From Quercus robur (Eukaryota > Streptophyta > Magnoliopsida > Fagales > Fagaceae), in assembly GCF_932294415.1 (NCBI RefSeq), contig NC_065535.1:12060282-12124281 (forward strand): a DNA stretch of 64,000 nt, given 5' to 3'. Positions 23,085 through 34,622 of the stretch are shown here, piece after piece. The notes beneath the pieces are model-generated. The model saw nothing but the letters and a program-made list of their open reading frames with translations, ran no database searches and was not told the DNA's origin. The first letter of the stretch is position 1, and every line of letters starts with the position of its first letter. Made by a program: the position numbers and the translations under genes.

Positions 23085-24133
23085 TTCACGAAGGGGCATG
23101 TGGCAATCACTCAGGAGCCAGATCACTTGTCCACAAGGTCGTCCGTGCAGGATATTACTGGCCGAACATGCAAGCTGATGCAAAAGCATACGTTAAAGTC
23201 TGCGACCAGTGCCAGTGATTTAGCAATGTCCCCAGGCAACCATCGGAATACCTCACCCCAATGGTAGCACCGTGGCCCTTCGCACAATGGGGATTGGACA
23301 TTTTGGGTCCCTTCCCTTTGGGAGTAAGACAGATGAAGTTTTTAGTTGTGGGCATCGATTACTTCACCAAATGGGTGGAGGCAGAACCGTTGGCAAATAT
23401 CACACAACAGAATGTTAAGAACTTCGTGTGGAAGAACATTGTCTGCAGATTTGGAGTGCCGAAGGTATTGGTGTCTGACAACGGACGGCAATTTGACAAT
23501 GCACTCTTCAAGGACTTTTGCTTACACTTTGGAATTCAGAACCATTACTCCTCGCCTGCACACCCCCAAGCCAACGGCCAGGCTGAAGTAGCAAACCGAT
23601 CCTTGTTGAAAATCATCAAGACTCGGCTTGAGGGGGCAAAGGGAATATGGCCAGATGAATTACCAGGAGTTTTATGGGCATACAGGACCACTGTGAGGAC
23701 CCCTACAGGGGAGACCCCTTTCAAGTTAGCCTATGGAAGCGATGCAGTCATACCTGCAGAAGTGCATATGGCTAATCACAGGGTGATGACGTATCAAGAC
23801 AAGGATAATGAGGACCAGCTTCGTCTGAACCTCGATCTAATAGACGAGGTAAGGGCAAACGCAGAATACAGGGCAGCAAAGTATAAGAACCTCATGGCTA
23901 GGCAGTATGATGCGATGGTGAAGCCTAGGCGTTTCAATATAGGAGATCTCGTCCTGAGAAAGGTCTCTTTGTCAACCAAGAACCCAGCACATGGGAAGTT
24001 GGGCCCAAACTGGGAAGGACCCTATAGAGTAATCAACTGTAAAAGGCAAGGATCCTACTACCTGGAGGCCCTGGACGGGAGAAAATTGGAACATCCTTGG
24101 AATGTGGAGCACCTGAGGAGGTACTACCAGTAA
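23085..24133 (+). CDS. Integrase region of the Tat element
   Basis: A zinc-binding HHCC segment (HEGACGNHSGARSLVHK...YYWPNM...CDQCQ) is followed by the DDE core (WGLDILGPFPLG, then VSDNGRQFDN and HPQANGQAEVANRSL) and a C-terminal GPYRV-type domain. No chromodomain is visible, as usual for Tat. Integrase inserts the element cDNA into host DNA. Confidence 0.92.
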
Positions 24134-24989
24134 GAGTGAACCTATGGACGAGACTTGGGTCTTATCTGTTTACTAGCGTACTATTATGAGTGATGCTGTT
24201 TGATACTACTATGTTTGGTATTGTTTGTGTGTGAAGTTTGAAACTATGATTTACTTTTTATAGTTGTGTTGTGGTTATGGACGAAGTCATGAAGTATGTA
24301 TTTATTAAATAAAAAGGCATCAGTGTGCATGTGCCTTGTCTGTAAACAATATTTATGTTATGTACAAAATGTTGTGTGAATTCTCCATGATATTGTCGTC
24401 CAATTCAATCCTCAAGAGGGTTGAAAGATCCAAGACGAACAAAATCTCTGGACGCAGAGATGTAACGTCTAAATTTTATTGAATAAAAGAAACCACATCC
24501 ATACTCGTCCAACTCATGGACGAGGTAAAGCCAACTGAAACAATCCAAATTCTGGACGAGACAAAAAGTTGGCAAAATAAGTAAATGGTATGTAAAATTA
24601 GTTTGCAAGTCTTAAGACGAATCAAGCTAATTAAAAATACTACCTGCTAAGACGAGTTAGACTACATGAAAAATATGTACTCGACATGGACGAGCTAGGA
24701 GTAAAATAGCTTAGCAGCATCCGTCCATGCAAAGAAAATCACTCGTCCATACAAAGAAAATGAAATCATTTATCCATGCAAAGAAAATAAAACTTCATTC
24801 AAAGGGTGGACATCCTACGTCCAAAAACCCTTGATTAGTTTGAAAAGCAGAAATAGTATACTTAAAAACCCGTCCTAAAACCATGGACGAGTATAATGTA
24901 TTTTTGTTACATAAAGAAGGTCCAAAAACAAAGGACCAAACACAAAAGTTACAAAAAGAAAGAAAAAGCAAGACTACAAAGGTTAAAGT

Positions 24990-27201
24990 CTCGTCTTAAG
25001 AAGGGGGAGCATTCACAGCAGGCTCGTCCTGAAGAGGCTGAGTACTGGCGTCGTCTTCCACGTTGACGTCATCAGAGCCAGTCTGGAGGAGAGAGCTTGT
25101 GGCAGCAGCAAGGTTAAGCTTGATTGTACTGAAGTCAACTTCAGGAAAGTTTTCAACAGCGTCCATTCTGAAATCTTCAAAACCAGCTGCATAATTGCGA
25201 TCCAAAGTGTCTGTATACTCTTTGGACGACTTGAACTCAGCCACAGCGTCCTCTCTTGCCTTGGAAAGACGAGCATTCAACTCATTGTTCATCTGTTGTA
25301 AGTGATCAATGCGCGTCTCCTTCTCCAATGCATCCGTCCTTAGCTCCTCAATCAACTTGTTACGCTCTTTGACCTCGTCCTTAGCTTTTTCAGCAAACCC
25401 AGCCCATTTCTTACAATCAGCGTTCACCTCCTGAATCCTTGTCTCCAACAAGACTCTCGTCTTGTCCAGCTCCGTTGCCTGTCTAGACGCTGCTATAAAC
25501 TTCGACATGGCCTGTGAATAGACAGAACAACATAGAATGATTAGATGAGGAAAATTTAATAACTGAACAAGGACGAGGGATACTGGCATACCTTGAAGAG
25601 GTCATGGACGCCTGAATGTTCAAATTCCTTCAAGCCCATGTTGTAGCACATGTTTATATCCTCGTCCTTGACGGCTGTCTGGAAACGTTCCCCAGCCAGA
25701 TCTTCGCTCTCAATAATGTTGGTAGAAGGCTGGGACGAGCCAAGCATAGTAAACTTGGCTAAAGGAGTTCTGGGCGGAGTCTTGGACGGAGTGGATTCAA
25801 CTGGAGTGGACGAGTCCACGTCGACTATCTGGACGGCAGGCTGAGTCTGAGGAGGTTTTGACTTAACCACCTTGGACGAGCTCTGCTTAACCCTTTTGTC
25901 TCTACGACTGGGGAGCCCTTCCAGGTCAATACTCTTTGGCAAGAATTTTCTTTTGTCCCCAGCCGTTGGACGCGTCTGACCCTCAGGACGATCCTGGGCT
26001 ACACCCTCAGGACGCTTCCCTTCTCCAGCAATTTCCTTCCCTTTGTTCTCTTTCATGGTTGACATTCCTAAGACGAGATGAACAAGTTAAGAAATGTATA
26101 CAAAGAAGAAAAGGGAAAGGAAGTTTAGCTAAAAACTTACTTTTTCGCACAGTAACCTCGTGAGCTATAGCTTCGTCTGAAGGCTCGGGACCTAAACCCC
26201 ACTTGGCTAGACGTCTAAGCGTGACAAGAGAATGGAAGCTCCTATCTGCGTGTAGACGAGCCCTGTGGACGCGGTCACGATGAAATTTGCTCAAGGACGG
26301 ACGTTTGGCAGCTACAACACAATGAACAAATAAAGGTTAGAAATTGTAAATGTACCAAATAGGAGTAAGAATAAAAATAGACAAGGGGAAGGGACGTACC
26401 TTCTGGACGAAGGTTCCCTAAGTCCCCAGTGTAAGGGGGAAAGGGATCCCTGCCAACGTCCACAGGGTTCCCTGCCCAGAAGCCTGAAAGAAAAATGAAC
26501 TCCGTCTTCCACTTCCTATCAGACGAAGCTAGGGACTTGATCAACCTACAATCATTCCCTCTAGCAGTAAATTGATAAAAACCTTCAGACTGACTTATGG
26601 CAGAAGGTTTATAACAATAAAGGAACTCGTCCACTGTAAGAGGACGGTCCCCACCAAAAACTTCCCTCCACAAAATTTGCATGGAGATAATTAACCTCCA
26701 TGCATTGGGATTGAATTGACAAACACCTAAACCTAACTTGACTAGTAACTCCCTAGCAAAGGCATTTAAAGGAAACCTAAGGCCACCTAAGAAATAAGAT
26801 TCATAGACGCCTATTCCAAAACGGGGCTCACAACACCACTCTCCATGGACGGGTAGCCTAGGGTTAAACTCGTCTGGGATTTGATACCAGGACCTGAGGT
26901 TACCTAACCTTTGTTCGTCCGTCTTAGAATGGACGCCTACAGCGCAACTAAAGACGGTCTCTACCTCGTCCGTAGGATTGGACGGAGAACCAGCTTGAGA
27001 GCCAGAAGCTCTCCTAAGCTGTTCTTGGACGACTTCAATAGGGAGCCCAGGGGCCCCAGAAGAGTAGTTCTCGTCCGTGCTTCCTCCACTCTCATCACTA
27101 GCACTGCTAGAGCTAGACCTATCACTAGTATCATCACAATACTCGTCTATAACCTTATTAAGGCTATCTGTAGACGAGGAAGCGACAGACATCCCTAACA
27201 A
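24990..27201 (-). CDS. Antisense ORF of the Tat element, in several exon-like blocks
   Basis: Minus-strand coding blocks lie between integrase and the 3' LTR, opposite to gag-pol. The first block (from about 27201) has an acidic Ser-rich start, then a globular part with FPLNAFARELLVKLGLGVCQ and WRLIISMQILWREVFGG, which resembles the Pfam 'putative gypsy type transposon' domain as I know it. Later blocks are Lys/Pro-rich and end in a coiled coil (LDKTRVLLETRIQEVNADC...). Such ORFs are known to be spliced in the Tat lineage, and their role is unknown. Confidence 0.7.
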
Positions 27202-27547
27202 GAAACTTAAACCTAAAGACGAGAAAAAGAAAGAGTACCTGGCTCTAGACGGAAGAAGACTCTAGACGCAGAGAACTCCTAGACGAGGCTCTAGACGGTG
27301 GATGTCAAGGAAGAAAATTTCTGGAATGAGGAGGGTCAAGGGAGGCATTCCACTATTTATAGGATGCTGACCTGGGTAATCGAAACGACCCAACCAATAC
27401 AGAAGCAACACGTGGCATCTACCTCGGAAAAATAAATCGACGGAATCAGTTTCTAATAAGAAAAAGACACGTGGTACAGTAATTATTAACCAATTGTGTC
27501 CAAGAACGTTCAACCTTTTGGACGACTCATATGGACGAGGGGGCAAC

Positions 27548-28144
27548 TGATGATGTCACAAATAATCCAAGTCCATAACTCGTCCATATGTCTCGTCCAA
27601 CGACAGAAACAACAATAGGCGAAGAGAATTACAAGCGTACCAGCGACCCTCGTCCGTATATGGACGACAAGCCTTCCAAGATGATCTCGTCCGTCTTTCA
27701 CTAAAAGTGGACGAGATCATCCTGGAGGTCTCGTCCATCCTTACTATGAATGGACTAAAAGTGGACGAGCTCCTCATGAAGGTCTCGTCCATCCTCACTA
27801 TGGATGGACGAGTTCATCGGCCCGTCCGACCTAGGTAACTTCCACAGCGGTTACTCCCAATTCTCCGGACTCCTCGACACTGGGAACGGTTACCAAACAG
27901 ATAACCGTTCCACACACACTATATAAGGCTTCTTCGATGAAGGAAAAAGGTATTCAGACATTTTCTTATTTTTAAGAGAATACTTCTTCGTTACAGAAAG
28001 TTCAAAGTAACTAACTTGATCATCAGAGGATTTTTGGCCGGTCATCACCGGTCCCCTCTGATTCTGTGTCTTTGGTATTACAGGAGATAGCCCGAAGATC
28101 AACGTTCAAGTCTTATCAACCCACTAATAATCAAGGAATCATCA
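27548..28144 (+). repeat. 3' LTR of the Tat element
   Basis: Near-identical to 18278-18869. Followed by the TAGAC target duplication at 28145-28149. Confidence 0.95.
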
Positions 28145-28149
28145 TAGAC

Positions 28150-28634
28150 TATACTGCTCCCAGGTTTGGGAAGAGGCCTTAAAATGAGCTGGGGTGGATT
28201 CTTCGTCTGACTTATAGAAGGAGGAGAACATATTTTACCTTTCAGGCATTCGTGAGACCGCCTCCGCCAACTCCGAGGCTACGAGCGATCAACACGAGGC
28301 AGGGGTTACTCAGTCAGAAGCTGGACAGATCATCGTCCCTCCTGACGAGTCGATTGAAGGGGGAGAGCTTCATGATGTGATAGAAGCACCTGAAAGTATG
28401 AATCCCGAGATGCCCAAAGAGGGTGCCGAGCCTACGGTCAGTGCTCAGATCCCTGATGCCGAAGAGCCAGTCATCCTCGCTCTGCCCCTACAGGCAATTC
28501 CCCTTGCTGAGGTCCCCAAGAGTATCAAAACCGACCCTGCTCAGCCTTCCCAAAAAGGGGGTGTCCCCATGGGCCCCGAGGCTAGTTCTGCTCTGCCTTC
28601 CGAGGACGTGAACAAGACGACATCGAAGAAGTAG
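28150..28634 (+). other. Antisense ORF region of the outer LTR element (second part), fossil
   Basis: Continuation of the outer element beyond the inner insertion. Contains a Glu/Pro-rich block (MIEAPESMNPEMPKEGAEP...) ending near 28634. Part of a broken antisense ORF. Confidence 0.5.
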
Positions 28635-29008
28635 CGGCCCTGGCCGTCCTTTGTATTTGTTTCCTGCTTAATTACTTGACTCGTTTCTTTTTTGTTTTGA
28701 AAACTTTGTAGTTTGATGGTAGTTGAACTTATTAACCATATATGTGAAATTCTTTTCTTTCTTCAAATTACATGCTGGTTGCCCTTGATGATGCTTACTA
28801 TTGTTGCGGATCTCCTGATTTTTGAACTAGTTATCTTAACATATATGAATGGTTGTACCTATGATACATTTGGGATCATATTCCGGAACTCTAACTTACT
28901 CACACCAATAGGATGTTGAATTTGTGTCCGAACCTACTTCAGTGGAGATATAGGCATCATCCGAGATGTCCTATATGTTGTTAAGACCAACTTGGTATCC
29001 AGATTTCC

Positions 29009-30058
29009 TTAAGTAGTTGGTTTCCCCATAGGTTTGAGTCCGAGGACCATGCAATACCTCGGTTCTATCCAAAACTTAGATATTTTCATTAAGTAGTTGG
29101 TTTCCCCATAGGTTTGAGTCTGAGGACCATGCAATACCTTGGTTCTGTCCAAAACTTAACTCTTTAAGTAGTTGGTTTCCCCATAGGTTTGAGTCCGAGG
29201 ACCATGCAATACCTTGGTTCTGTCCAAAACTTAGTTCTTTAAGTAATTGGTTTCCCCATAGGTTTGAGTCCGAGGACCATGTAACACCTTGGTTCTGTCC
29301 AAAACTTAGTTTTTAAGTAGTTGATTTCCCCATAGGTTTGAGTCCGAAGACCATGCAATACCTTGGTTCTATCCAAAACTTGATTTTTAAGTAGTTGGTT
29401 TCCCCATAGGTTTGAGTCCGAGGACCATGCAATACCTTGGTTCTGTCCAAAACTTGATTCTTTAAGTAGTTGGTTTCCCCATAGGTTTGAGTCCAAGGAC
29501 CATGCAATACCTTGGTTCTGTCCAAAACTTGATTTTTAAGTAGTTGGTTTCCCCATAGGTTTAAGTCCGATGACCATGCAATACCTTGGTTCTGTCCAAA
29601 ACTTGATTCTTTAAGTAGTTGGTTTCCCCATAGATTTGAGTCCAAGGACCATGCAATACCTTTGTTCTGTCCAAAACTTGATTTTTAAGTAGTTGTTTTC
29701 CCCATAAGTTTGAGTCCAAGGACCATGCAATACCTTGGTTCTGTCCAAAACTTGATTCTTTAAGTATTTGGTTTCCCCATAGGTTTAAGTCTGAGGACCA
29801 TGCAATACCTTGGTTCTGTCCAAAACTTGATTTTTAAGTAGTTGGTTTCCCCATAGGTTTGAGTCCGAGGACCATGCAATACCTTGATTTTGTCCAAAAC
29901 TTAGTTTTTAAGTAGTTGGTTTCCCCATAGGTTTGAGTTCGAGGACCATGCAATACCTTGGTTCTGTCCAAAACTTGATTTTTAAGTAGTTGGTTTCCCC
30001 ATAGGTTTGAGTCCGACCATGCAATACCTTGGTTCTGTCCAAAACTTGATTCTTTAAG
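29009..30058. repeat. Tandem array, about 14 units of ~75 bp
   Basis: Unit: TTAAGTAGTTGGTTTCCCCA, then TAGGTTTGAGTCCGAGGACC, then ATGCAATACCTTGGTTCTGT, then CCAAAACTTGAT. Starts lie near 29009, 29089, 29163, 29238, 29312, 29387, 29462, 29535, 29611, 29684, 29759, 29833, 29908 and 29982. From about 29387 the joins alternate between GATTTTTAAG and GATTCTTTAAG, so the array is partly a ~149 bp dimer repeat. It is internal to the outer LTR element, beside its primer site. Confidence 0.95.
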
Positions 30059-30302
30059 TTTGGGGAGATTAGCCCCTCGGCCAAGGTACGGGACATTGGT
30101 TTGGGGGGATTAGCCCCTCGGCCAAGCCCCTAGAACCATCCGCGCTACTGGCGTTTCGAAGCGTAGCCCCTAATGGAAAAACGTAGCCCCTAGTGGAACT
30201 TTATGTTAGGGCACTACAACGGGCTGTTGGAAGTGATGGGGGGAAATTTCTCGAATCACCGCCTGTGCCAACACACAAGCCTTCCCCACGGACGGCGCCA
30301 AT
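30059..30302. other. Internal region of the outer element, primer-site end
   Basis: GATTAGCCCCTCGGCCAAG occurs twice and CGTAGCCCCTA twice. The segment ends in the primer site complement next to the LTR at 30303. No coding sequence. Confidence 0.6.
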
Positions 30303-31007
30303 TGTAAGGACTTAATTTGTAACGACCCCAAAATGATATTGGGTTCGCACGTTGAGGGCCCAAACAATACAATTTGTAGAGCATGGGTTTGAAAGGCTAG
30401 GCCTTGGTCACCGGACGGTGGTTAGTCGTGGTATTGATACAGAACTAAACCATGTTCACTCGAGAAGTCTATCTCCTTGATACGGTCTGGGAGGCTCTGG
30501 TTCTTGGCCTTTTTTCCCAGCCCCCCTTTTTTGGCGCATCAGTCTTCACATTATATAACCTTTCTTGGCTGATCCTGGCCCTCCACCTGTTGATCAGGCA
30601 GGTGCCTATTCAAGTACCTGTCTTATCAGCCGCCTCCCCTTACTTTTTGTTAGTTGCAATAACCGAAGCCACACTGTTCAGGCGTCTTTTCTCATTAATA
30701 TGGTTAGGATGTTTGTGGACGCATTCAATGCGGAGGGGACGTATTTACTTTGAACCACCTCCACACCGTACCTCCACGTGGGTCCCATTCTACTCGCCTC
30801 TTCTTCTGGGGGCCTTTTGGAGGTTGCCTTTGATGACATGTCACTCTTCCCTTCAAAGTCTTGGGATGCCGAGGACAGGGTCATCCTCGGCTGCGTCTCT
30901 AGGCTATTTTTGGTCTTTCCCTACTCGTCCTCAGCAACTACCCTCCTCGGCACGGGCCCTGGGCCCTAGTGGAAAGTGGGCCGGATCGTAAGTTCTCTGG
31001 CCCCACA
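30303..31007 (-). repeat. 5' LTR of the outer element
   Basis: 705 bp. TGTGGGGCC to CCTTACA in element sense, i.e. TG...CA ends. Partner of 13752-14434. Confidence 0.88.
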
Positions 31008-31238
31008 ATAAATATAAAAGTTTACCATAAAACATTTCCTCAATTCAAAACTAATTATTCATGATTTTAGACTTTAGTATCAATTAAAAGGGAAAAAAAA
31101 TAATAAAATAGAAAGCTTAAAAGTTACAATTGCATAGTAAGAAAACAAATAATACTAATAAGTTAATGCAAATAAGTTACCATTTTGTCCTAACAAAAAT
31201 TCAAAAATTACAAAACTTAAAAAAAAAAAAAATTTCTG

Positions 31239-31376
31239 TACCAGCCGGTACGCCCGGCACCGGCCGGTATTGCCCGAAATTGGCTGGTACAAAACAGGGG
31301 GGTCGAGCGTACCAGATTGCTGGCCGGTACGGTATATTCCGGTCATACCGGCCGGTATGGTACGGAATCGATAACC
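31239..31376. repeat. CCGGTAC-rich inverted-repeat block
   Basis: Dense CCGGTA, GCCGGTAC and ACCGGCC motifs, with GTACCAGCC facing GGCTGGTAC. It has the composition of a transposon end embedded in the right arm of the Harbinger-like element. Family not recognised. Confidence 0.4.
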
Positions 31377-31760
31377 TTGGGTTGTTGTGGCTATGATTTG
31401 GTGGTATGGTGTTTGATTTTTTTTTCCTGTAGGTTTGGTGGCTGTGGTGGTGGATTGGTGACTATGATGGTGGTTTGATTTTTTATTTTGTTTGTGGGTT
31501 TGGTTGTGTCTGGTGGTGGTGGTTGTGGCTGTGGCTAATGGTAGAGGTGGTTGTGGATGGTGCTGGGTTGTTTTTTTAGGTAGTTGGATATATTATTTTA
31601 TTGTAGGTGATATATTATTTTATTGTGATGTTTATATTATTTTATTGCGTTGATAGCTAAAATAGATCCACTGCTGCAGCATATGTGTATGTATAATAAA
31701 TAAAGTAACTTTTAGTGGAGCTAAAAAACTAAAATTTTAACTCCATTGCTGTGGATGCTC

Positions 31761-31818
31761 TAACAGAGTCAAAGGTTAAAATCCCTGCACACAACTAACA
31801 GTAAAGCTCCCTCCTCTT

Positions 31819-31849
<31 letters not shown>

Positions 31850-34256
31850 ATTGATAGATCTAAAAGAGTGTAATTGGCCACGTCTCTTAATTAGCATAGA
31901 AATTTGCTTAAAACTTAAGTTCATTGAAAGGTTGCAGACATGCAGTTAGCTCATATGATTTCTTTATTTATTTCAGAGAATCAGGATCAAAACCTGTCTT
32001 TTTCTGATTGAGAATGCATGAGTCATGACAAAATGCATTAAAACTATGAAATTTCCTGCAATTGGAAAACTGATTCATTGTTTTACTTGTTGTTTTGGTC
32101 AGGTAACTAACTAAAATATTCCATCCTTGTAGGATATCCTGGATGAAACAGTGCCTTAAAGGAATAGAGTATAGTATATTGGTATCAGTGCGAGACACAT
32201 TGAGAGAGAGATAGAGAGAGACAGAGAGGTATTGTTTGGATTTGCTTAAGTAGGAAAAGGGAATTGACCAAATTGGCATGTACTATGACAGGATTCGTCC
32301 TCAAACAGTTGGTTTTCTTGGTTAGTTTTTAATACAATTCTCTTATTTACCAAAAAAAAAAAAAAAAAAAAGAGGGAGAGAATTGATAGGGTAAGGAGAC
32401 ATGAGAGGGACATCCCACCAAACTTTATAATTAGGAGCACATGAAAGTATGACAATGATGTTGAAACTATGTGGTATATAATGCTATATATTCGATGCAT
32501 GTTTCATAAAATGGGGCGAACTATAGCTTATAGTGCTTGATAAACGTAGAATCCGAGGCTTTGGATTTTGGGACCTCCTTCCACTTCCACATGCTTCGCC
32601 TTTTATTTGGGCTTCCCTTTTCTCTGTCATCCATAGCCATTGGGGTCCTTGCTCGTGTTCGGATAAGAATTTTCACTGGTTATTTTTTTAATGGCTCTCT
32701 GCCTTTCTTTAATTTTTTCTTACTTTTATTTCCATTGTCCATTTGTGCTTTTTGGCTTTCTTATATTTGACTCCACACACAAAGGACCATGTCCTGACAG
32801 CTGAGAGAGTGACTGAGAGATGGATATGATCTTTTTCTCTCTCTCTCTTCGAAGTTGATTCCAAGGAAGTACTTAAATAGCATGCCTATGCTATTCTTTT
32901 TTTGTTAACATGTTTATGCTAATCTTAGAACTTAAGGCTGCAACACTGTGGGCTCACAGTGAAGCTAATAAATAATAATAGATGGTTGATTCCTAAGACT
33001 TTACTTAATGATATTACTAAGTAAAGGATTGCATTACTTCAAAGCATTTTATTGGATACCTATTCATCTAGAACATGACGTTGATGATGCACCATAATTT
33101 TTTGCTTCATGTCTGCCTTATGTAGTAGTTATTTTCATGAAACAACATTCATATAAGTCTTGATTGAATATAATGACCAACAAAAAAAGAGACTTGAATA
33201 TCGATTAGGTAGGAATGACTATGAAAGGTACAATACAATACGAGAGTTTCCTTTAATCAAATTAATGGAGAAGGTGGCGACTCTTAAAGGAGGAATATGC
33301 TCTTGTTTTAGCTTTAACTTTTCCTAGAGAAAATTAAGATTTTAAACAAATTATTGTTGAGTCATAGAACGATTCCTATAGAACTAAAGTTTTAATAACT
33401 AGTTAACGTTAAGATTCACATTAGAGTTGCTTCACCAAGAGCTTTCGGCTGCAATTATTTGATAGAACTTGTGGGTCAATGGCATGTACTATTTTAAGTT
33501 TGATTAATTGCATCGTAATTAATAGAAGATATAATTGAACACTATTCTTATATTTACACGTAAATTTAATTGATTTTTTGGCCCTCTCAATCTAATCATG
33601 TTCATGATTAAAAAGACAAAAAAAAAAAAAAAAAAAAAAGCTCTCTCGTGCTTTTAATCCTGATCCAAAGGCTACATTGTGGGTGGTATAGCAATCCATT
33701 TCAAGTCTACTTTAACATGCAAACAAAGAATAAAGGTCATTATGAGGGCTTTAAGATTATGTAAATGACAAAGATGATCCAGCATCAAATCACATAAAGA
33801 CATAGATTCTTTTATAGGACGTCATGGTGTTTTTCTCATGGGAGAGTAAAGAGTAGTGAAAGTTGGGGAGTGAAGAGTGACGGTAAAGCAAAGAGAAAGT
33901 GTAACTAGTAATGCTGTAGGAGAATTCAGCAAAAAGTTTAGAGCTGTGCAGAAGAGTGTGTTGGCCAAATAAACCAACAAAAATAATAAAGTGAAGCAGT
34001 GGGGACTCCGACCAAAAAGTAATGCAAAAGATGGGTTATAAAATAGGACTAGACAGTACCAAGGCTCCAAATCAATAAAAAGAAGGCTAATCGCTAATGT
34101 TGATTTGAAAAACTTAGAGAAGACAAAGCTTAATTATGAAAACTCCACTTTTATTCTATAGTTTCCTGATGATTTTATGTTGGAGCTGGATTGATATGCA
34201 TATAGTAGTATACATGCATGTTCAATAATTTTTTTATGGGACTTAAAATATTTTTT
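31761..34256. other. Intergenic DNA, includes duplicated segment B
   Basis: 31845-31985 is the second copy of the segment at 12455-12625, again starting at a (TA)n tract (31820-31844). The rest, including T-, A- and GA-rich runs, shows no gene I can support. Confidence 0.55.
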
Positions 34257-34622
34257 AAGGCTAAAATTCAAAAGCAACGCTTAGGGTTTGGGTTAGTTGT
34301 AAAAACATCCCAGGAGTTTTGAATTCTTTTTTGTAACTCTTTGAGGTTTTATATCCGCAAAATTGATCTCTTGGATTAACTTTTGTTAGCTTTATAGATG
34401 GAAAAATCATGTGGCTATCACTTGATCACATTAAAAAGACTCACCAACTTATTTGCTTCACTAATCATTGGATGGTCATGTGATTTTTTAGTCCATAAAA
34501 GCTAAAAAAAGCTAGTCTCAGAAATCAATTTGGTGGATATAAAAGCCTCCAAGAGTTATAAGGAAGAAACCCCATAGAATATTTTTTACAGCTGACCCAA
34601 GTGTTCTAGCATTTAGCCCTTC
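34257..34622. mobile_element. Foldback/MULE-like MITE with long inverted arms
   Basis: The left arm (AACTCTTTGAGGTTTTATAT, then CCGCAAAATTGATCTC) is mirrored by the right arm (AACTCTTGGAGGCTTTTATA, then TCCACCAAATTGATTTC, reverse complement). Arms exceed 100 bp and converge near 34445. No coding sequence. Confidence 0.6.

Larger units (their letters stand above)
18278..28144 (+). mobile_element. Tat-lineage Ty3/gypsy element, young, looks nearly whole
   Basis: LTRs are 18278-18869 (592 bp) and 27548-28144 (597 bp), both TGATGATG...ATCA, with exact TSD TAGAC at 18273-18277 and 28145-28149. The primer site GTTGGCGCCGTCTGTGGGAA follows the 5' LTR, and a purine tract GGACGAGGGGGCAAC precedes the 3' LTR. 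Inside are gag, protease, RT, RNase H, a second archaeal-type RNase H, integrase, and an antisense ORF before the 3' LTR. The second RNase H plus the antisense ORF are hallmarks of the Tat lineage. The LTRs differ by about three substitutions and one 5 bp indel, so insertion is recent, some hundreds of thousands of years. The gag-pol frame shows about one break. Confidence 0.93.
13752..31007 (-). mobile_element. Non-autonomous Tat-like LTR element (LARD type), broken, hosting two later insertions
   Basis: LTRs are 30303-31007 (5' LTR in element sense) and 13752-14434 (3' LTR, slightly shorter). Orientation is set by the purine tract GATTTTGAGGGGCTAT (complement of 14435-14450) next to the 3' LTR, and by ATTGGCGCCGTCCGTGGGG (complement of 30284-30302) next to the 5' LTR. 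The latter is a primer site of the type matching tRNA ends in GGCGCCA. No gag, protease, RT or integrase was found. The inside holds an ORF antisense to the LTRs and a tandem array. The LTRs differ at about 34 of 680 sites by eye (about 5%), implying an age of a few million years at usual plant rates. It is broken, with several interruptions, two of them whole transposons. Confidence 0.8.
13249..31760. mobile_element. Harbinger/Tourist-like DNA element split by a nested LTR element
   Basis: The left end GAGCACTCACAGCAATGG (13249-13266) and the reverse complement of the right end GAGCATCCACAGCAATGG (31743-31760) match at 16 of 18 bases. The flanks are TTA and TAA, in keeping with the 3 bp TWA targets of the PIF/Harbinger superfamily. 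The element's own DNA is about 13249-13751 plus 31008-31760, roughly 1.25 kb. It includes a (CT)n tract, a GTGGTGGTTGTGG-rich stretch and no transposase, so it is non-autonomous. The remainder is inserted material. Superfamily is inferred from ends only. Confidence 0.6.

Noticed and set aside
24405-24990. Possible small gene between integrase and the antisense ORF
   Set aside because: Only short frames rich in the element-wide GGACGAG motif; treated as element spacer.
29009-30058. Regular ~75 bp repeats, array-like at first glance (CRISPR-like)
   Set aside because: Units are contiguous with no unique spacers, in a plant LTR element. It is an ordinary tandem array.
30452-30991. A 179-codon open frame on the plus strand
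   Set aside because: It lies wholly within the LTR of the outer element, is repeated in part in the other LTR and has no protein likeness.
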